From contig JARWMV010000037.1 in the NCBI GenBank assembly GCA_030998015.1, positions 84,021 to 148,020 on the forward strand: a stretch of DNA of 64,000 nt. The letters are read 5' to 3'. The notes under the pieces were generated by a model, which worked only from the letters and a program-made list of their open reading frames with translations, was not told the origin of the DNA and did no database searches. Positions 37,901 through 53,800 of the stretch are shown here, piece after piece. Both the position numbers and the translations under genes were made by a program. The DNA is from Ceratorhiza oryzae-sativae (lineage: Eukaryota > Basidiomycota > Agaricomycetes > Cantharellales > Ceratobasidiaceae). Position 1 is the stretch's first letter. Every line of letters begins with the position of its first letter.

Positions 37901-40900
37901 TTGCCCCATGCAAAGTCTCCACAATATCATTGATGCGTGGGAGTGGGTACACATTAGAGACTGTCATTTCGTTTAGTCGCTGGTAGTCAATGCACATGCG
38001 CAACTTCCCATTCTTCTTTTTGACAAATATGACTGGGGATGCCATTGGTGACCTTGAGGGTCTGATATGCCCTGCTTTCAGTTGGCAATCCAAGGTTTTG
38101 CGCAATTCTGCATCTTCCTTGACACCCATGCTATATATGGGACCATGCCTTGGCTTGGCATCCGGTTTTAAATCTATTTCCATATCCCACTTTCTGTGGG
38201 GTGGTAATGGTTGGACGTCATCTTCTTCAGCGAATATTTTCTGGAATTCTTTGTATTTTGTTGGGAGGGAGTCTAAGGAGTCCAGCTGAAGCTCCTTAGG
38301 TTCATTTGCATGCACGTGCAAGGGTTTTGTGATGCAGTGCTTCAGGCATATTGGCGAGTTGAACTTCATGTCTTTTCCATCCCAATCAATGTCGGGGTTA
38401 TGGAATTTGAGCCATGACATGCCCAGGACTAAATCATTTTTGCCAACGTTCACAACATAGGCACTGAGGATTTCTTGGTGCTCCTGAATGCACAACTCAA
38501 AGGTGCAATAGTGGGTCACAGACCCTGAATTGATCTCCCTTCCATCGATTACTTGTAGTTTTTTTGGCGTTTTTAGGGAGACAGTGGGGATATGATATTG
38601 TTTAACAAGGTCTTCATGGATAAATACTGATGTGGCCCCTGAATCAATCATGGCCCATCCATTGAATTTTTTCATGTTATATGCAGACTTGTGTTCGGGG
38701 GTTATGCGCAGAGGGAATGCGTGGAAGAAAAACTGTAGTTGTGATTGGTTTCCTAACAACATACATTCCATTTCCATAATTTTATTTTCATTATGCGCAT
38801 TTTGTAACATAGTGCCCAAGACTGCCCCCCTGGCGCAGTTTGAGCTTATTCTTTTACCAACTCATTGTCAGTCATTTCTACATCCTCAACCACTGCCTCA
38901 TATCCTGACATCTTGGCTGAGGGGCATTTGGCAGCGATATGGCCCTGTCCTCCACAGTTATAGCAGGTGTTTGTCCCCTTTCCTTTTCCTGCGCTATCCA
39001 GATCCATTGCATCTGGATCTTTTGCCTTGGGGGCCGCCGGTGGGTGATTATCCTTCTTTATGTCCTTGAAGGATTCTTGCACATTGGCATTGCTGCCATC
39101 GTAGCAGACAGTTGGAACCATGAAACCCTTTGCATTGGGCCCAATGGCCACAATCTGGCCTTTTACAGCTTTCCCATCCTTAATCTTGTATATCTGTTCC
39201 CCATTTTTGAATTTCTCCTTTTGGGGAGTGCCTTGGGGGTTATTTGTCAGCCTACTGGATGAGGCATTGCTGCTGGACTTGTTACCCCCATGAGACGTTC
39301 GTTTGCTACCGAACGAGATGAGGTGGCGGTCAATTTCCAGGGCTCACTGAGTGAGTTGGGCAAAAGTTTTGGTGCAGGGGTCATAGTTTTGGGCCACCAT
39401 GCTATCTGTTATGTCTGATGATAGACCATCATAGAACTGATCACGCATGGTGGCATCATTGTAGTTGAGGCCTGTGGAATATAGGTTGAATAGGGTGAGG
39501 TAGTCCTGAACCGTCTTGGATTGTTTCAATTTCCACCACTTGTCGCAGTTATTTTTGGTGCAGTTCAGGTCCCCATAACGGGTAGTAAATTCTTGCCAGA
39601 ACAGATTGGCATCGTGAAGCTGGGGGATCGCAGTTCCAGGGTTTAAGATTTTGAATTCTTCATACGAGTTGACCCATTCAGCTGCTGACCCTTCGAGATA
39701 AGAGGTGATGAAGGCAACCACTTGATCAGCTGAATGCCCACTCATGTTTGTATTAATGTATCGGGCACATGCTATTCTGAATGAGATGGCGTCTTCTCGT
39801 TTTGTGCCATCAAACTTCTGAGGGGCAGCCATCTTAACCTTTGCAGTCAACCCACCAGAGGGAGCAGGTGCTGTTGGTTGTGGTTGGGATGCACTGGAGG
39901 GAGCTAGTACTTGAGCAGCACCTGAGCCTCCTGTGGAAGTGTTGATTTGTGCTTGGATGCACATGATAGTGGTCTGGAGAATGGCTAACATCCCCACTAG
40001 ATTGTTGACGTTGGTGGCTAATCCAGCCACGTCTGTGTCTATTTTTGTCTGATTGGTGGTAAGTTTGGCCTCAAGTGAGTCCGTGTAGGTTTTATTATTG
40101 TGTTCAACGTCTCCAATATCATTTTGGAGATTGTTGGTTCGTTCTCATAATTCATCCATTGACTGGAGCATATAGATGACTTTTTCCCCATCAGACATAT
40201 TTGCCCAAGCAGGGGCAGAGGGTTGTGACACCATTTCAGAGAGGGTTTGATAAAATTCTAGAGGCGACAGAGACGATAAGGAAGTACAGGGAATTGGGAA
40301 TTGTTTTGGTAGTATAGGATTTCTGTTCCCCGCATGAGTCTATAAACTTCAAAGTTTCTGATTCCTGCAAACCTTAACCAAGTATTGTCCAAGTCCCAAC
40401 TTTTGGTGTCTTGGCAACGATATGGGCACTCCACCCTCTTCAGTTTAGTTTGGTCCCAAAGGAGTGCTTCCCTGGGGAGAATTGATTTGGGCTGCCGGAA
40501 GGGGTGTTTCTTCCTGAATTGGCGAGCCTGTGCCACTTAGAAAGGTGGGGTGAGGGAGGTCTGATGGCATTGAGAAGATGGGGAAGGCGTACTCGTGGGG
40601 TTCAATTGTTTCTCGGACTATAGCTTCTAGTCTGAGATGGTCTTGGAGGAGGGATAGGTAGTCCTCCTGGTGTTCGCGCAACCACTTGGTTAAGTATGCG
40701 CAACGGGCCTCAGCTTTGTGAAGTTTTTCACAGGTTTCTTCGTACTTATTCCAGTAATAACAGTACCTGTCTTGGAAATTTTCGATAGTGATTAGCAGGT
40801 GATGAAGAAGTTGTTGGCTGAGGTTTTCCAGCTTATAGCTGGTTGTGGGGGATGGTGTAGTAGTAAAGGAATTTGTCCTTCTTAGGACAATAAGGGCAGC

Positions 40901-41896
40901 ACGCTGGGAAGGTGGCTCCGTTTGCCCAATGGCAGATTTTGCACTCAGGGGCACCTGGCCTGGTGACAAAAGCTTGTTGGGTGCGTCCGACCTTCTGGGG
41001 GCGGACTTTGACAATTACTACTTGGTTGAAATCAATGTGCCCAGCTTCTTCAAGGATGCTTTCAACTGAGTTGAGGGTGAAGCAGTGGATCAACAGGTGT
41101 CCGAACCACCCACACAAATGGCAGCGCTGATCTTCTGTAAAAGGTTGTGCCACTTGAGGGCTGTGCGTTCCGTCAGAGACATACTCAAGCAAGAGCAAGA
41201 TAAAAGGAAAAATAGACCCTTTCCCGAGTCTATTGGAATAGGAAGGTGACCTCCATTGCTCAGCTACTTAAGGGTAATGAGCGACCCCACCTCTTGTTGA
41301 TGAAAGAGATTAGAGAACCAAAGCTTGTTACGACGTGTGAGGGACCTGGCTATGCAAGGTTTCACAGAGGCACGTATAGGGCAACAATATCTCGTGGCTG
41401 TGGATAGGTGGAGTAGGATTGGGGAAGGCAATGGGGAATTATCTCGAGACGATGCCAACAGCATTCCAGAAGTATCCCAGACGACACTGAGACTTACGAT
41501 TTGTCAAGAACTTGACCTGATGTCAACGACAACAAGTCAGGTGACAAGGAAAAGAGTAAGAAAAGAAAAGAACTTGTATTCGATGAGAGGTCAAGTTCTT
41601 GAGGAGTCCTCTGCGAACTTGACCCAGTTTATATACATAGTACAAGCCACATCATAACAAACAAGCCCGTACAGTGAGTCACTACTGATAAGAGATAGAA
41701 GCAGTAGAAGCGACTGCGGAACTGCGGAATTTCACATTGGAGTTGAAATACATCTCGGTTACTGGTCCGGAACATTCCCTGAGTCACATGACACAGATAT
41801 ACCATAAAAGGCAAGTATGTTTTGAAGATGATCTCATAAAATGTAGTAAATCGAGAAAATATTATAGAGTGGATATATGCGTGTCAGTTCATGACA
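34956..41896 (-). mobile_element. Complete Ty3/gypsy chromovirus (Tf1/sushi-like), TSD AGGAA
   Basis: A 6,941-bp element on the minus strand with two 376-bp LTRs and a 5-bp target duplication AGGAA (34,951-34,955 and 41,897-41,901). Order on the minus strand: 5' LTR 41,896-41,521; primer-binding site 41,518-41,504; accessory zinc-knuckle ORF(s) 41,198-40,445; gag 40,234-38,846; pol 38,819-35,319; polypurine tract 35,342-35,332; 3' LTR 35,331-34,956. Pol is a single intact frame with a C-terminal chromodomain, which in chromoviruses guides integration to heterochromatin. Gag has two TGA codons, so the copy is probably not autonomous now. It is inserted into an older ORF. Confidence 0.93.
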
Positions 41897-44800
41897 AGGA
41901 AGGTCAACCCAGACAACAGCATCAAAAGGCATAGGGCCTAAGATGAAAGGGTCTTCTATTGCCACCACTGTTTCAACCAAGATCTGCAAGGTGGGTTCTG
42001 TTATTTTGATGGGAAGGGGCTATGGCATGCCACCCTGAGCACCAGTACATTCAGCTTGCTCACAGTCTGGGGAACAAAGTGTCATGACCTGACATGCATA
42101 TATTCATCATATAATATTTTCTCAATTTCTTTACATTTTTTAAGAACATTTTCAAAACACACTTTCCTTTTATGGGACAACTGTATCATGTGACTCATGG
42201 AATGTTCCAGACTGCTTACCAAGATGTATTTCAACTTTGATGTGAAATTCCACAGCTCTGCAGCAGCTTCTATCACTTAGCAATGTAACTTGTAGTATAG
42301 TTGTGTTTGTTCTGATGTGGCTTGAAGAATGTATATAAACCAGGTCAAGTTTGACAAGGCCTCCTCATGAACTTGACCTCCTTGTCAATACAAGTCTTGT
42401 TCTCTCTCTGCTCACTGTCTTGCAATGTGTTGTTGTTGCCCTTACCTCCCTCATTGTTGCTGCCAAATTGCTCCTGGGCTCTGCCTTTGTGATCTCAGGC
42501 ATCCATGCTGTCACCTGACTTGTTGCCACTGACACAAAGGTTCAGTGGATGAATGCTGAAAACAGAAAAGCAGCATCAATTTACCTCACTTAATTTATTA
42601 CTGTAAGTGTTATATATGGTTTGAAAGTGCTCAGCAATGTGCATCTAATGAGCTATCAATTAACTTGATGCACTGAGTTCTCACCATAGAGGGTTGCAGG
42701 AGTCCTGGAATTCCAGCAAATTCCTGCACCTGCTGGAATTCTGTACAGAGTCTGGCTACTGGCATGCAGGAGCTGGAGCCAGAACAGGAATCACCAAAAG
42801 TGTGTGGACTCCTGCAAAATACTGGCACAGCTTCCTTACTCTCTGGTCATATTTGTCCCCAAAAAGAATGGCAAATGGAGAATGTGTGTCAACTATCACT
42901 CACTCAATGCCAGTACAGTGAAAAATGTATACCCCATCCCACTCATTTCTACCCTTGTAGAGAAACTTCAGGATGCAAAAATATTCACTACCTTGGATCT
43001 GAAATGGGGCTACAACCTAGTTCAGATCAAGGAGGGTGATGAATGCATCAGGAAAAAATGTATTTTTTATAAATCAGGATTTCACAAATTAGAGCAAATT
43101 TTTGGAAATTTGTGAAATCCATTCTTTATAAACCTGCATGTCTCCTGGGAAGCAATTTGGAGATGTGTTGGGGGAATTTCAAATGGGTTTATAGCTATAA
43201 TCCTGGTTTATTTGCTGCAATTGCCTATAATCAACACCTTACCTCAGTTTATTATAGGTGAAAAAAGGGGGGGACAGCAATTCTTGCAACTGATTTATAT
43301 GCAGTTATTTCTTGTATTTTACAATAATAATTCAGGGGGGTTTTTCCTGATAGAGAAACCACGCATAAATGTGTTGTGAACCGCTCAGCGCTTGCATCAA
43401 CAACAACCTGGGGCTTGCATTGCTGAGTGTTATGTTTTTCATTTTCTTTCCCTTTTTCACTCGGGCCTAACGGTTGAGATGACGCCGCACGGCCGATTTG
43501 GAAATTCAGCGACCGATCGAGGTTATGCGAGGTTCTAGGTAACATTCTGCTGTTTGCAGCCGCGAGTGGGAAACCGTTAGATGGACCAGTCCGATAAATA
43601 TCCATCGTCTTGCCCGCCTTGATTCGCCGGTCACGGTCAACTGTACCTTATAGTTTATTCTTGATGGAATGCAGCGTCTATATTATCTGACCCAAGTCCG
43701 GCTAACCCATTCGGCGTGCATATGCAAAGATAAGGTTGCTCTATGGCATGGCCTTAACTTCGCAGTGCGACGAGAGGATAGCTTATCTACTAAAAATATC
43801 GCATGTATGGCAATGTGGCGGAGGAGAATTACTCCATTCAGGCGCCGACGTCTGGGAGCCATCATTGATGTATATGACGCCAGGCAGGGGTGTCCGAGGG
43901 AATTCAGTTGGGGCTGACAGGTTCCAGCGCGCACCAATCGCCAGGTCTTCAGCCCCCGGCCGACCTTCAGAACGTAATGAGGCTGTCCACTTGGGCTTCG
44001 AGTGGAAGTTCTGAGTTCAGTATAAATTATGCCACAATGAATCAGATAGCCCACACTTCTCCTCCATTCCGGGGACCATGAGGCTACGAGACTGCTTCGT
44101 ATTCGCGACTTCAGTTGCTGGGCTCTCGGCAGCCCTCAACGCCAATATTGAAGCCCGCATTGCACCGTCTCCCGACCTAAATTCCCTTGCAGCCTGTAAG
44201 GCCATCGACCAGAAAGGTATTGAGGTGCATTATGCTGGTGCGATCCTTTCTATTCACTGTGGCATTCGGCTACTGAAGCGACCGTACAATCAGGCGATCC
44301 CTCGTATACCAAAGGAAATAGCCACTGGTCTTCTGCTAGCGCTCAAAACTCGACATGTGTAACTGAACCTGCCGATGCGAAGGATGTCTCCACTATCGTG
44401 AGCCTCATTGCAATCGTTTCTATGCATTCAACATAACTCTGATGGATTCTTTTTAGCTCAACATTGTAGGCAATGCCTCGGCACCATTTGGCATTCGCTC
44501 CGGTGGACATACCACCAACATAGGCTTCTCATCCACAACCGGGGTCCAAATCGCGCTATTCAAGCTCAGCCAGGTTATTTATCACCCCGCGCCACTTGCG
44601 GCTGACGGATCGGTCGGAACAGTCGAAATTGGATCTGGATTGTAAGACTCGACTGTTCACCATGCAATGGCAATAAATAAGACTTCAATAGATCTGGGAC
44701 GATGTTTACGCAGGGCTCTCCCCCCATGGCGTAACTGCAGTTGGCGCTCGCGTTACTGGGGTCGGTGTCGGCGGCTTTATACTTGGTGGTGGATACAGCT

Positions 44801-47800
44801 TCTTGAGCAACCAATACGGGTACGTTGATTATTGTTTCTCGGGGAATCGATTCAATATACGATTACGCCCACAAGACTTGCCATCGACACTGTCAAGGCT
44901 TTTGAGGTCGTTCTCCCAGGTGGCAACATCACTATCGCAAGTAAAACCAAGAATCCCGACTTGTTCTGGGGTTTGAAGGTAAAATCTGTGATAGTGTGCT
45001 ATTGTCATATCATCTAATAGTATTCCTCCTAGGGCGGCTTCAACAATTTTGGAGTCGTCACCAAGTTCACGGTGTTGGCTTTCCCGCAGAAAGAAGTATG
45101 GGGCGGCGTGCAAGTCTATGCGGGTGAATACATCGCAGCAGTCAATCAAGCTACATTAGACTTCATCGCAAATGTCAAGGATCCGAAAGCTTCTATAATT
45201 CCTTCTACTTTTGCTCTCCCGGTCAACGGATCTCAGGTAAGCTCCGGCATGAGTTACAACACCCGCAAGCTGAAGTTCCGTTTCAATCATAGGTAACTGG
45301 CGTTAATCTTCTGCTGTTTTATGATGGTCCAACACCACCTTCGGGAATATTTGAACGCTACACATCTATTCCGCACATCTCTTCGAATATTTCGACTAGG
45401 AGTATGAACAGTCTAGTGGCCTCGAGTTTGGCGAACAGTACGTATGGCCTTAGGTATGTCCAAGTTATTTGGCTTTTTAAAAAACATTTCTGAAATTATT
45501 TCTTCAGAGCCGCTTTTGTCTCCGTTGCTTTGAAGGACTATTCAAAGTCCTTGCTTGAAGAAATCCATAATCAGACTGTGGTATGTGTTACCGAAGATTG
45601 TGGTGCTATCACGCCTATATCACTATATCATTATATGTAGTTTTGGGGCCAAAAAACACTCGAGCAAGGGGCAATGCTTGGGTATGCTGTCGAGCCATTC
45701 CTGCCTTCAATGAGCACGAGGAGCAAGGGTGGGGCGTACCCTCACGACAACTTTCTTTCCCCTTTCAACATTAACTGGTACTGGTCGGACCCGCAATACG
45801 ACCAGCTTTTCCTCAGAATGGCTAAGGAGAGTGCAAAAAATCATTTTGAACAAGGCTATTGCGGAGGGGCAAGATGTTGCTGGGGATAAGCAGATTCAAT
45901 ATGGGAACTATTCGCTGCCGACAAGGACCTGAAATTGTTCGTATTTCAAGTTGAGGCAATATTATCCTATATTAAAATTTCTCGTCAGGATATACGGCGC
46001 CAACCTGCCGAAACTTCGCATCCTTAGGAAGAAATACGACCCTAACAACATCATGCGACTTGCGGGAGGATTCCGGTTCTAGGGCACATGTCCAAGATAT
46101 ATGCGTTTCTGGCTCGTGATCGCGCACTCACATCTTGTAGCGGGACGAAAATAAAGTGTTTTATAATTGGTATAAATAAAAAATTTCCGCCCTCGGCGAA
46201 AACATCGAAACTGAAGCCATTGGCTCGGTCCGTTAGCCAGCGGCACATCCACTAATGGTAGCTGGTCACGTGATTCTGATTTTGCCTCCCAGTCGCCCTC
46301 GATGTCTCTTCCTCGCCTTGCATTTCGCTCTGTCATCCAGCGGCGGGGGGACTATGCATTGCAGTGCTCGTTAAGATACATAACGACACCACCGCCGGCA
46401 TCTCCTCCACCGCCACCAAACCCAACTGATCCCAAAGACCCACTGACACCGAAATCGCTGCCGTCACTCGATATCTCGCCAATCGAAGCACCCCCTCCGT
46501 CGAACGCGGAAACTACTAAGCCCCCATCTGAAGGAAGAACTGGAGCAAGGTCAGCCAAAGACTCTCTGAGTACGATCGAGAGGAAACAGCGAGCATTGGC
46601 GAGATGGACACTTGCTCTTGCATTGTCCGGCGTGCTAGCTGGTGCGGCGTATATGGGGCGAGAATGGGAAAGCGAGGAAGAGAAGAATGTTGTCGGGGGC
46701 GGCGTGGGTATAGTAATTTATCAGACAATATAGGATGCTGACGATAGTTTAGGAGGAATTATCGATGTTTGGAAGGTCAAAGGCGAGGATAACGGATGCA
46801 TTCAATGTGAGCCCGTTTGACGGGTAGACTTTTGGAACAGGATTTAAACACTGCCTACTAGTATTTCAACAAACCGGCTTGGCCCGAACTTTTGCCTCCG
46901 CCACTGCCCCCCACACCAACGACCATTGACACTATCATCTCGCTCGACGATCTGCTCGTTACATCAACATGGGACGTATGTATCCTTTCATTTTGCGTCG
47001 CTACGCTGTTTTCGTCTTACGTCATTTTCGAATCAATCTAGCGACAACATGGTTGGCGTACAGCTAGACGCCCTGGAGTAGACTACTTCCTCGGATACCT
47101 GTCACAGTTCTATGAGATTGTGCTGTTTACGACCCAAGCCGCATACGTATGTAATCATGCACATCCATCATTATTCCTTTCTGACCAGTATTTAGACTGC
47201 AGTTCCTATCGTAGAAAAACTAGATCCATTTGGTGCCTTTATTATGTATAAACTCTTCCGGGAGGCGACTCGTACCACCAAGGACGGACTTGTAAAGGTA
47301 TGCGTATTGTTTGTCATGCAAACAACTTTTCTGACGACACGGCTGATCTGCAGGATCTATCGTACCTGAACCGAGATCTTTCCAAGGTTGTCGCAATTGA
47401 TACGAACCCTGGGCGATACTCAATGCAACCAGAGAACGCCGTCATTATACCAAAATGGCGAGCGGATGGATCTAGTGGCGACCCAGGTGGACTGGTTGGA
47501 CTGATTCCGTTCTTGGAATGTAGGTGACTTTCCTTCATATTGCTTTGATCGGTCCAAACGCTAACATTTGGCCACAGCGATCGCAATTCATAACCCACCT
47601 GACGTTCGGCCGATCCTCAAGGCATACCAAGGAAAGGATATTGCGAAAGCTTATGCGGCTGTTGAAGCAGAGCAGAAACGAAAAGTTATAGAGGAGTGGG
47701 AGAAAAATCGGCGACATAGTGGAGGTGGAAGCATGTCAATCGGAGGCCTCTTTGGATTTGGTGGAGCGACCAAGAGCGTAAGTTGTAGCTACGAGCTTTC

Positions 47801-50800
47801 CCGTACAAGGCTCATACTTTAAGCGCATAGCAGCCCGCAGACCAGCCGCCTCTTACCTACCTGGAGCAACGCCGGAAGGAATATCAAAAGCTTTACCAGG
47901 AGGACCAGGCGTATTGGGCTGCCAATTCCGAAAAGTTCAAAAAGATGATGGAAGAAGACAAAGAGAAGCAATTGAAGGAAATGAGTGGTAGTTTGCTTGG
48001 ATGGATGGGTATGGCACCGCCAAAAAAGGAAGAACCGGCCAAGGAAAACGAACAGAAAACCACCTAGGCATAGACTCCGAGGTTGGGGACTAGCTTGCCC
48101 CATATTTTTATGTTAGTATTCACCACTCAACCCGAAATTCATTTGAACGCCCCCTCGCCGATCTAAGCACTAAAATATGAACGCATCTCTTCGGTCTATG
48201 GACAAGGACGAATTCATCTCAAATTTGAATCGGCGATCAACGTACAGCCACATTCCCTCGATCGTTCCTCAAAACACAGTGCTCGTGATGTGACCTCAAT
48301 AGTGGTGCTATCTGCATCAAATTACGTCGGCCTCTGTAACCCCAAGACTAAATACTGCGTCTGTACTCTCGATTAAAACGCAAAACACAGACACTCGCTA
48401 ACCTACACCAGCTTTCATCTCCTTCAACACCTGCATACGATCAGCTCGCTCATTCTGTTGACACTATGACGTCTACCATTACTTTGACTGAACAATTTTT
48501 GATGCTTGGAAGAGGCCTTGAAGTGAAGAAAGCCGCTGTACAACTGGAAGGCAAGAGAAAGCAGATTGTTGAGGATGATTTGTACTTAAGTGGCAATTAC
48601 CTACCGGGGTTTATGTATAGCAGTAAACATGGAATTCATGTGTAGCTCTATAGCAGTCAAGCGAACCCAGAAATCCTCCATTCCTCGTGGAGGCTCGACG
48701 CAATGTTCGAAAACCCCTTTAGCAAATGCTATGGATACAAGGAATGCGCCAGCCAGGTAAGACAATTATAGGCATCAAGTATGTTATTTTAAGGTTAAAA
48801 GGAATTCTCGGTGACCAGTGGTATGAATTGGTAATGTGACTTTGTTTCCGTATGGCAACTGCGTGGTCTAACACCATGTAGACAAAAATATTCTCGAACG
48901 CTCGCACCCTCATGTACAAAGTCGTTTCCTCCACCGAAAGTCCGAGGGGAACCATTTACGAGCACAGGCAAGAGTACACTTTTCGGTTGATTGGCACCAA
49001 CCGGGTATGTTTGCCTCCGTTTCCCTGCGGAGTATAATAGGCTGATCGAATTGTATTGTTTTAGGCGGTAGATTCGGTCATCGATATTGATCTGGATGAA
49101 AACAACAAGATTATAAGCCTTGAAGATAAATAGAATGGGAAGGATCAGCCCATACGGTTTGGTGCCCTGGCAAGTTGTTTCCAACTTCAGATAGTTGGAG
49201 AGCAATGTCTTAACTTCGAATGAGCAGTGGTTGCGCCGCCTAAACTCGATCGCTGTCCCATGGCTTATCCATATACCGAAGTACGAAGTACGAAAGCCAG
49301 TAGACCGGACTCGGTACGAATCTAGCTTAGAGCATCGGCAACACGCGTTACATAGCATCACTTGTACTTTCAGTCCGTATCTATTAACTCACTATGAATA
49401 TGAGAGCGGGGTTCTTACAACGACAACAGCCTGTGAAATTCTCTAAGCTTTCATGAATACCTAATTATGTCAACAGTTGATAAGCCCACCTATTGGACGC
49501 ACTTGAGCCACAGATGGGTTCTGTCAAGATTATTTTTAGACATTCACTGGATCCTTGTGCTATGGTCCCCCGATTGACGCCACCCTCCGACCTAGCACAA
49601 TCCGGCATACGGTTCATTCGTGCTGAGAGAACGACCAAGCCCTATTTTATATATGTTCTAGGTCTATATGATCCGTCAACTTTGGGGAGGTCGACTCTGC
49701 CCTTGCGACTATCTTCAACTAACTGATAAATAGTGCATACATGCTTGGATCAAATCGAAAGTGATCGACCAGATTCTATTCACAGTTTATGACTCATTCG
49801 CTCTGTTAAATGCTGGTAATTGAAAACGGTAATTTCCAACCAATAATATCATTGAATACACAATTTCAATCGCTGTGCTGCGTGATTCGACCCCGGAGTT
49901 CTGGGTTTTCGCATTTCCTTCATCCTTTCTTGGGTGATACTCATGCTGAACAAGACTTCGCCTGACTACGCAATTGCCGCATCCTCATCATCCAATCAGC
50001 CTACTTGTCCCTTTATTTCATACTAAACAAGTTATTTATCTCTGCTAATATATTGATTGTGGGAGCCAGCACTAACTCATGGTCTTTCTTGGCCGAGTCC
50101 CACCGCTTACAAAATCGTTGTCCGATCTCAGCACAGCCACCTCCCCTCGATCGTCTCCTGGAAGGTGTGACGCACACATGATGACCTCAATGTTACTGTT
50201 CCTCTCATCAGCTTGCGTCGGCCTCGGCCACTCCAGTAGTATATATAGGCTCTCTCAGTTCGCTCGACATACACTACTCATCTCATATGCGCCCACATCG
50301 TCTTGTGTTCGCTCTTGTCCCGCTTTTGAACTGGCACGCAACAAGAACCTTCGCCTCTCAAAGCGTATTTAACGCTGCCGCCATGGCCTCCACATCCATC
50401 CTCACTCAACAAACCTCGAAACTCGGAAATGGTGTTGAGGTACAGAACTCCGGTATCCCGCTGGATGGAAAGAGGAAGCAAATCGTCGACGATGTTCTGA
50501 ATGTAGAGTAGAGTAGTCGTAACGGACGATATTTGGAGCTAAATCACTTCTACAGCTATTTAGCTCTCAGCCGAGCCAAGACATATTTCACCGATCTTGG
50601 AGACTTGACGCTACCTTCGAAGACCCGCTCAGCAAATGTCTTGGTTACAAAGAGTACGCTCCGCAGGTGAGACAATTATAGAATTGCCCATTTGGTCTCT
50701 GGCTTAATACCTTGTTGTGAATGGCTAGTGGTACGGAATGGTGAGGATGCCTTTCTTCATATGTTTGGCGCTGAGCCTGAACTGTCTTGCAGCCGAAAGC

Positions 50801-53800
50801 TTTCCCCGTTTCCCGCACACGCTCTTACAACGTTGTTTCCTCTACGGAAACCCCTAACCGAATCGTATACGAACAAAGGCAAGAATATACTATCCGGTTC
50901 ATCGGAACCAAGAAGGTATTTCAACATAAGCGCTCTAGAAATGAATATTTATTAGGATGCGCTCATAGGTAATGGACTCCACTGTGGTCATTGACCTGGA
51001 CGAAAATGACAAGATCATCAAGCTCGAGGACAAGTGGAACGGTCAAGACCAGCCTACGCGGTTTGGTGCCCTAGTGAGCCTCTGAGCTTAGCAATTGGAA
51101 TTCACCTTGTTGATATGGATTGTTTAGTGGTTGCGTCGGCTCAATGCTGTGACCCTGCCCTGGCTCGTCAAGGTACCCAAGCCACGCGAAGAGTGAAATA
51201 TTCGGTAACGATGTGAATGGAAATGCTGTTTCTGTATCATATAACAATATCCTTGTAATTATTACTCTAATGCCCTAAACTCGATTCGAGCTTCATTGGG
51301 GGAAGTGTATAAACTAAACTATCGCTCGTTAGTTTATAGACATAGTGCATTGAAGTTGAGAATAGGCTTGAGGCGGATCAAAAGCTCACCAAAGGTTTTT
51401 GCGTGGACACATAAACACCCCTTGATTACGCACTCATCCATGTCATAATACTGGTGCAATTCCTTGAAGACCTCGGCTCAGCAAAACGGGATAAACTACC
51501 TTAGGATATCCATGTTCGACCTGAGCACATATCCGACTTTTCATCGGGGAATCCGCATATAACAGGGAAAAGAGGGTGATGGAGAGGCCAGCAATTTACG
51601 ACAGCAGTGCTGAGCACGCCATCAATCTGTCAGGTGGCTAGTCTTTGCAATTTCCCAAATCCTGTTTAACCATAACTATCTATGACAAAGAGAGCTTTCA
51701 TTGGTGAGTATAGATCGGGCGCGCCATATTTTTCGGTCAATTGTGAAACTACTGCCTACTTGGGATCAGATTTCACTGTTTTGTCCGATGCTGCTAAGGA
51801 GCATGTGGCTGAGCCGCTTGTCATGGGCGTTTAGGCGCAAATTGCAGGTGGCTGTGCAGCGCTCTAGTTCGTTCTTGCTTTGACCGAATATTTGAGACGC
51901 GTCATGGGAGCTAAACTACGTCTCGATTATGCACAATCCGGCCGCTCCAACCCATTTTTGCTCGATCTAATACAAGAGCATTGCTATATGCGGCCCTTTT
52001 TAATATATTTTCGTTCATGAGATCCGATTTCAAACCAGCATAGACCCCGTTGGTATGTATGAAAAAAATTATCAGCCCTCAAACTGGAAACCAAAACTGG
52101 GCAAAGAAAGACCTGAGGGTACAATGTATTCCCGTACGAGGCAAATTTATTAAACGGAAATATTCTTAACACCGATTCAATTCAATATATTTCTGGCAGC
52201 ACCGACGATGACAAGCGATAGTCGATTATAGGTTGTGGTTTGACGGGGGCGTTTTCGTAACCCTGATGAAGATTTTTCTGTTAAACAGTCAATGTAGATA
52301 CGTAACACAAGGGTCGAGATATCACCACGCACACGTACATACGGAGCTGCTGAAGAATTCAAACCTTTTTCTGTGAAGTACAAGGGTAGCTAGACAGTCG
52401 ATAACGAAGCTCACCTGTGTATGGCTACCCCTGTATAGGCTTTACGAAGCAGCCAACCAGGTAATACCGCCCTTGTATCTTCAGGCAGGAGAGCAGGAGC
52501 ACGGGGGCTATCCTTGTGTATTTCTGGCGCACCGAGATGTACGAGGGTTTCAGCATGACAGTAATTAGCAATGGCCGGCAACTAGTAGCCCATTTATTGC
52601 CGGCCGTCGCAGTATAAAACCCAACCACGAGCGGTGGACATCTTTCAACGTTCCAGTCTGCTTGTATCCCCTCTACTAGTCAATACACTAGATCAGCATG
52701 TTCCCCAAGTACATTGTAGTACGCTCCTTTACTTTCTGAGCCTGAATACAGGTTAACGTCCCCACCTAGGCACCCCTCGCCCTCGTCGCCTCGGTCATTG
52801 GCACGCCTATTGAGCTCAAACCCCGCCAGTCTTGCTCCGCCCTACAGCTAGTGCATGCTGCTGGTACGACCGAAGTTGGACTCGGCATAGTCGGAACGCC
52901 ACTTGCGGCCGCGCTCGCCAAGGCAGTTCCAGGGTGCGAGCTTAATTACCACTCCAATCATCGTGCTAAAAGCTGACTCAAACTCGACAGAACGACAACA
53001 CACTCGATTACTTACGATACTAGTGCCGAATACGTTGCAACGGTCGCCGCCGGCGCGGCCACTACTGAAGAATACCTAGCTCTTCAAGCCACCCGTTGTC
53101 CAAACCAGCGTTTCGTCTTGAGTGGCTACTCCAAGGGTGCCCTCGTCATGCACCGTCCGTATTTTTCATCTCACGGCTAGTACTATCACAACATCATATC
53201 TTATCAAAGCTTCTAGGCACTAATCTCTCAAGCAGCCTCAAGTCTAAGGTGGCAGTGGTTCTGGTTTTCGGTGACCCGGCTCGAAACATTAACAGCCCAT
53301 GGCCAATTGATTCGCCGTCTGTTGATCTGACACCCAAAGATGGTAGCACGAGCTCTCAGAATATTGCAAGCTTTTGTAACACTGGAGACTTGTTCTGCGC
53401 CGTTCCTGGGTATAGCCTTCCTGCTCACTTAGCATATCCAACAGACGGGAGGTAAGTGGCTTTAACAGATAGAAGAAATTAGGCGCTAATCGAATCATAG
53501 TATTGAGGTTGCTGCAAGCTTCGTCAAGGCTAGAGTCTAGGCGCTACGAACTCGCCGATGATGCACTACGGATAAGCGAACCGTTTTTTGGACCCTTCTT
53601 ATTTCCGATCATTCTTGTTCATAACATGATTTGCTATGAGTCGATTGCAATAGCCAATACGTTTTTGCCTTGCAACCAACTTGTTGGCTTCAAGTTTCGT
53701 TTGACATAAAAATAAATATGACGTCAAGATAAACGAGAATAATGTGCAAGTAATGTGTCAGGTCCCACCAGCTGGTGTAATAATAGTGGAGTTGTGGGTG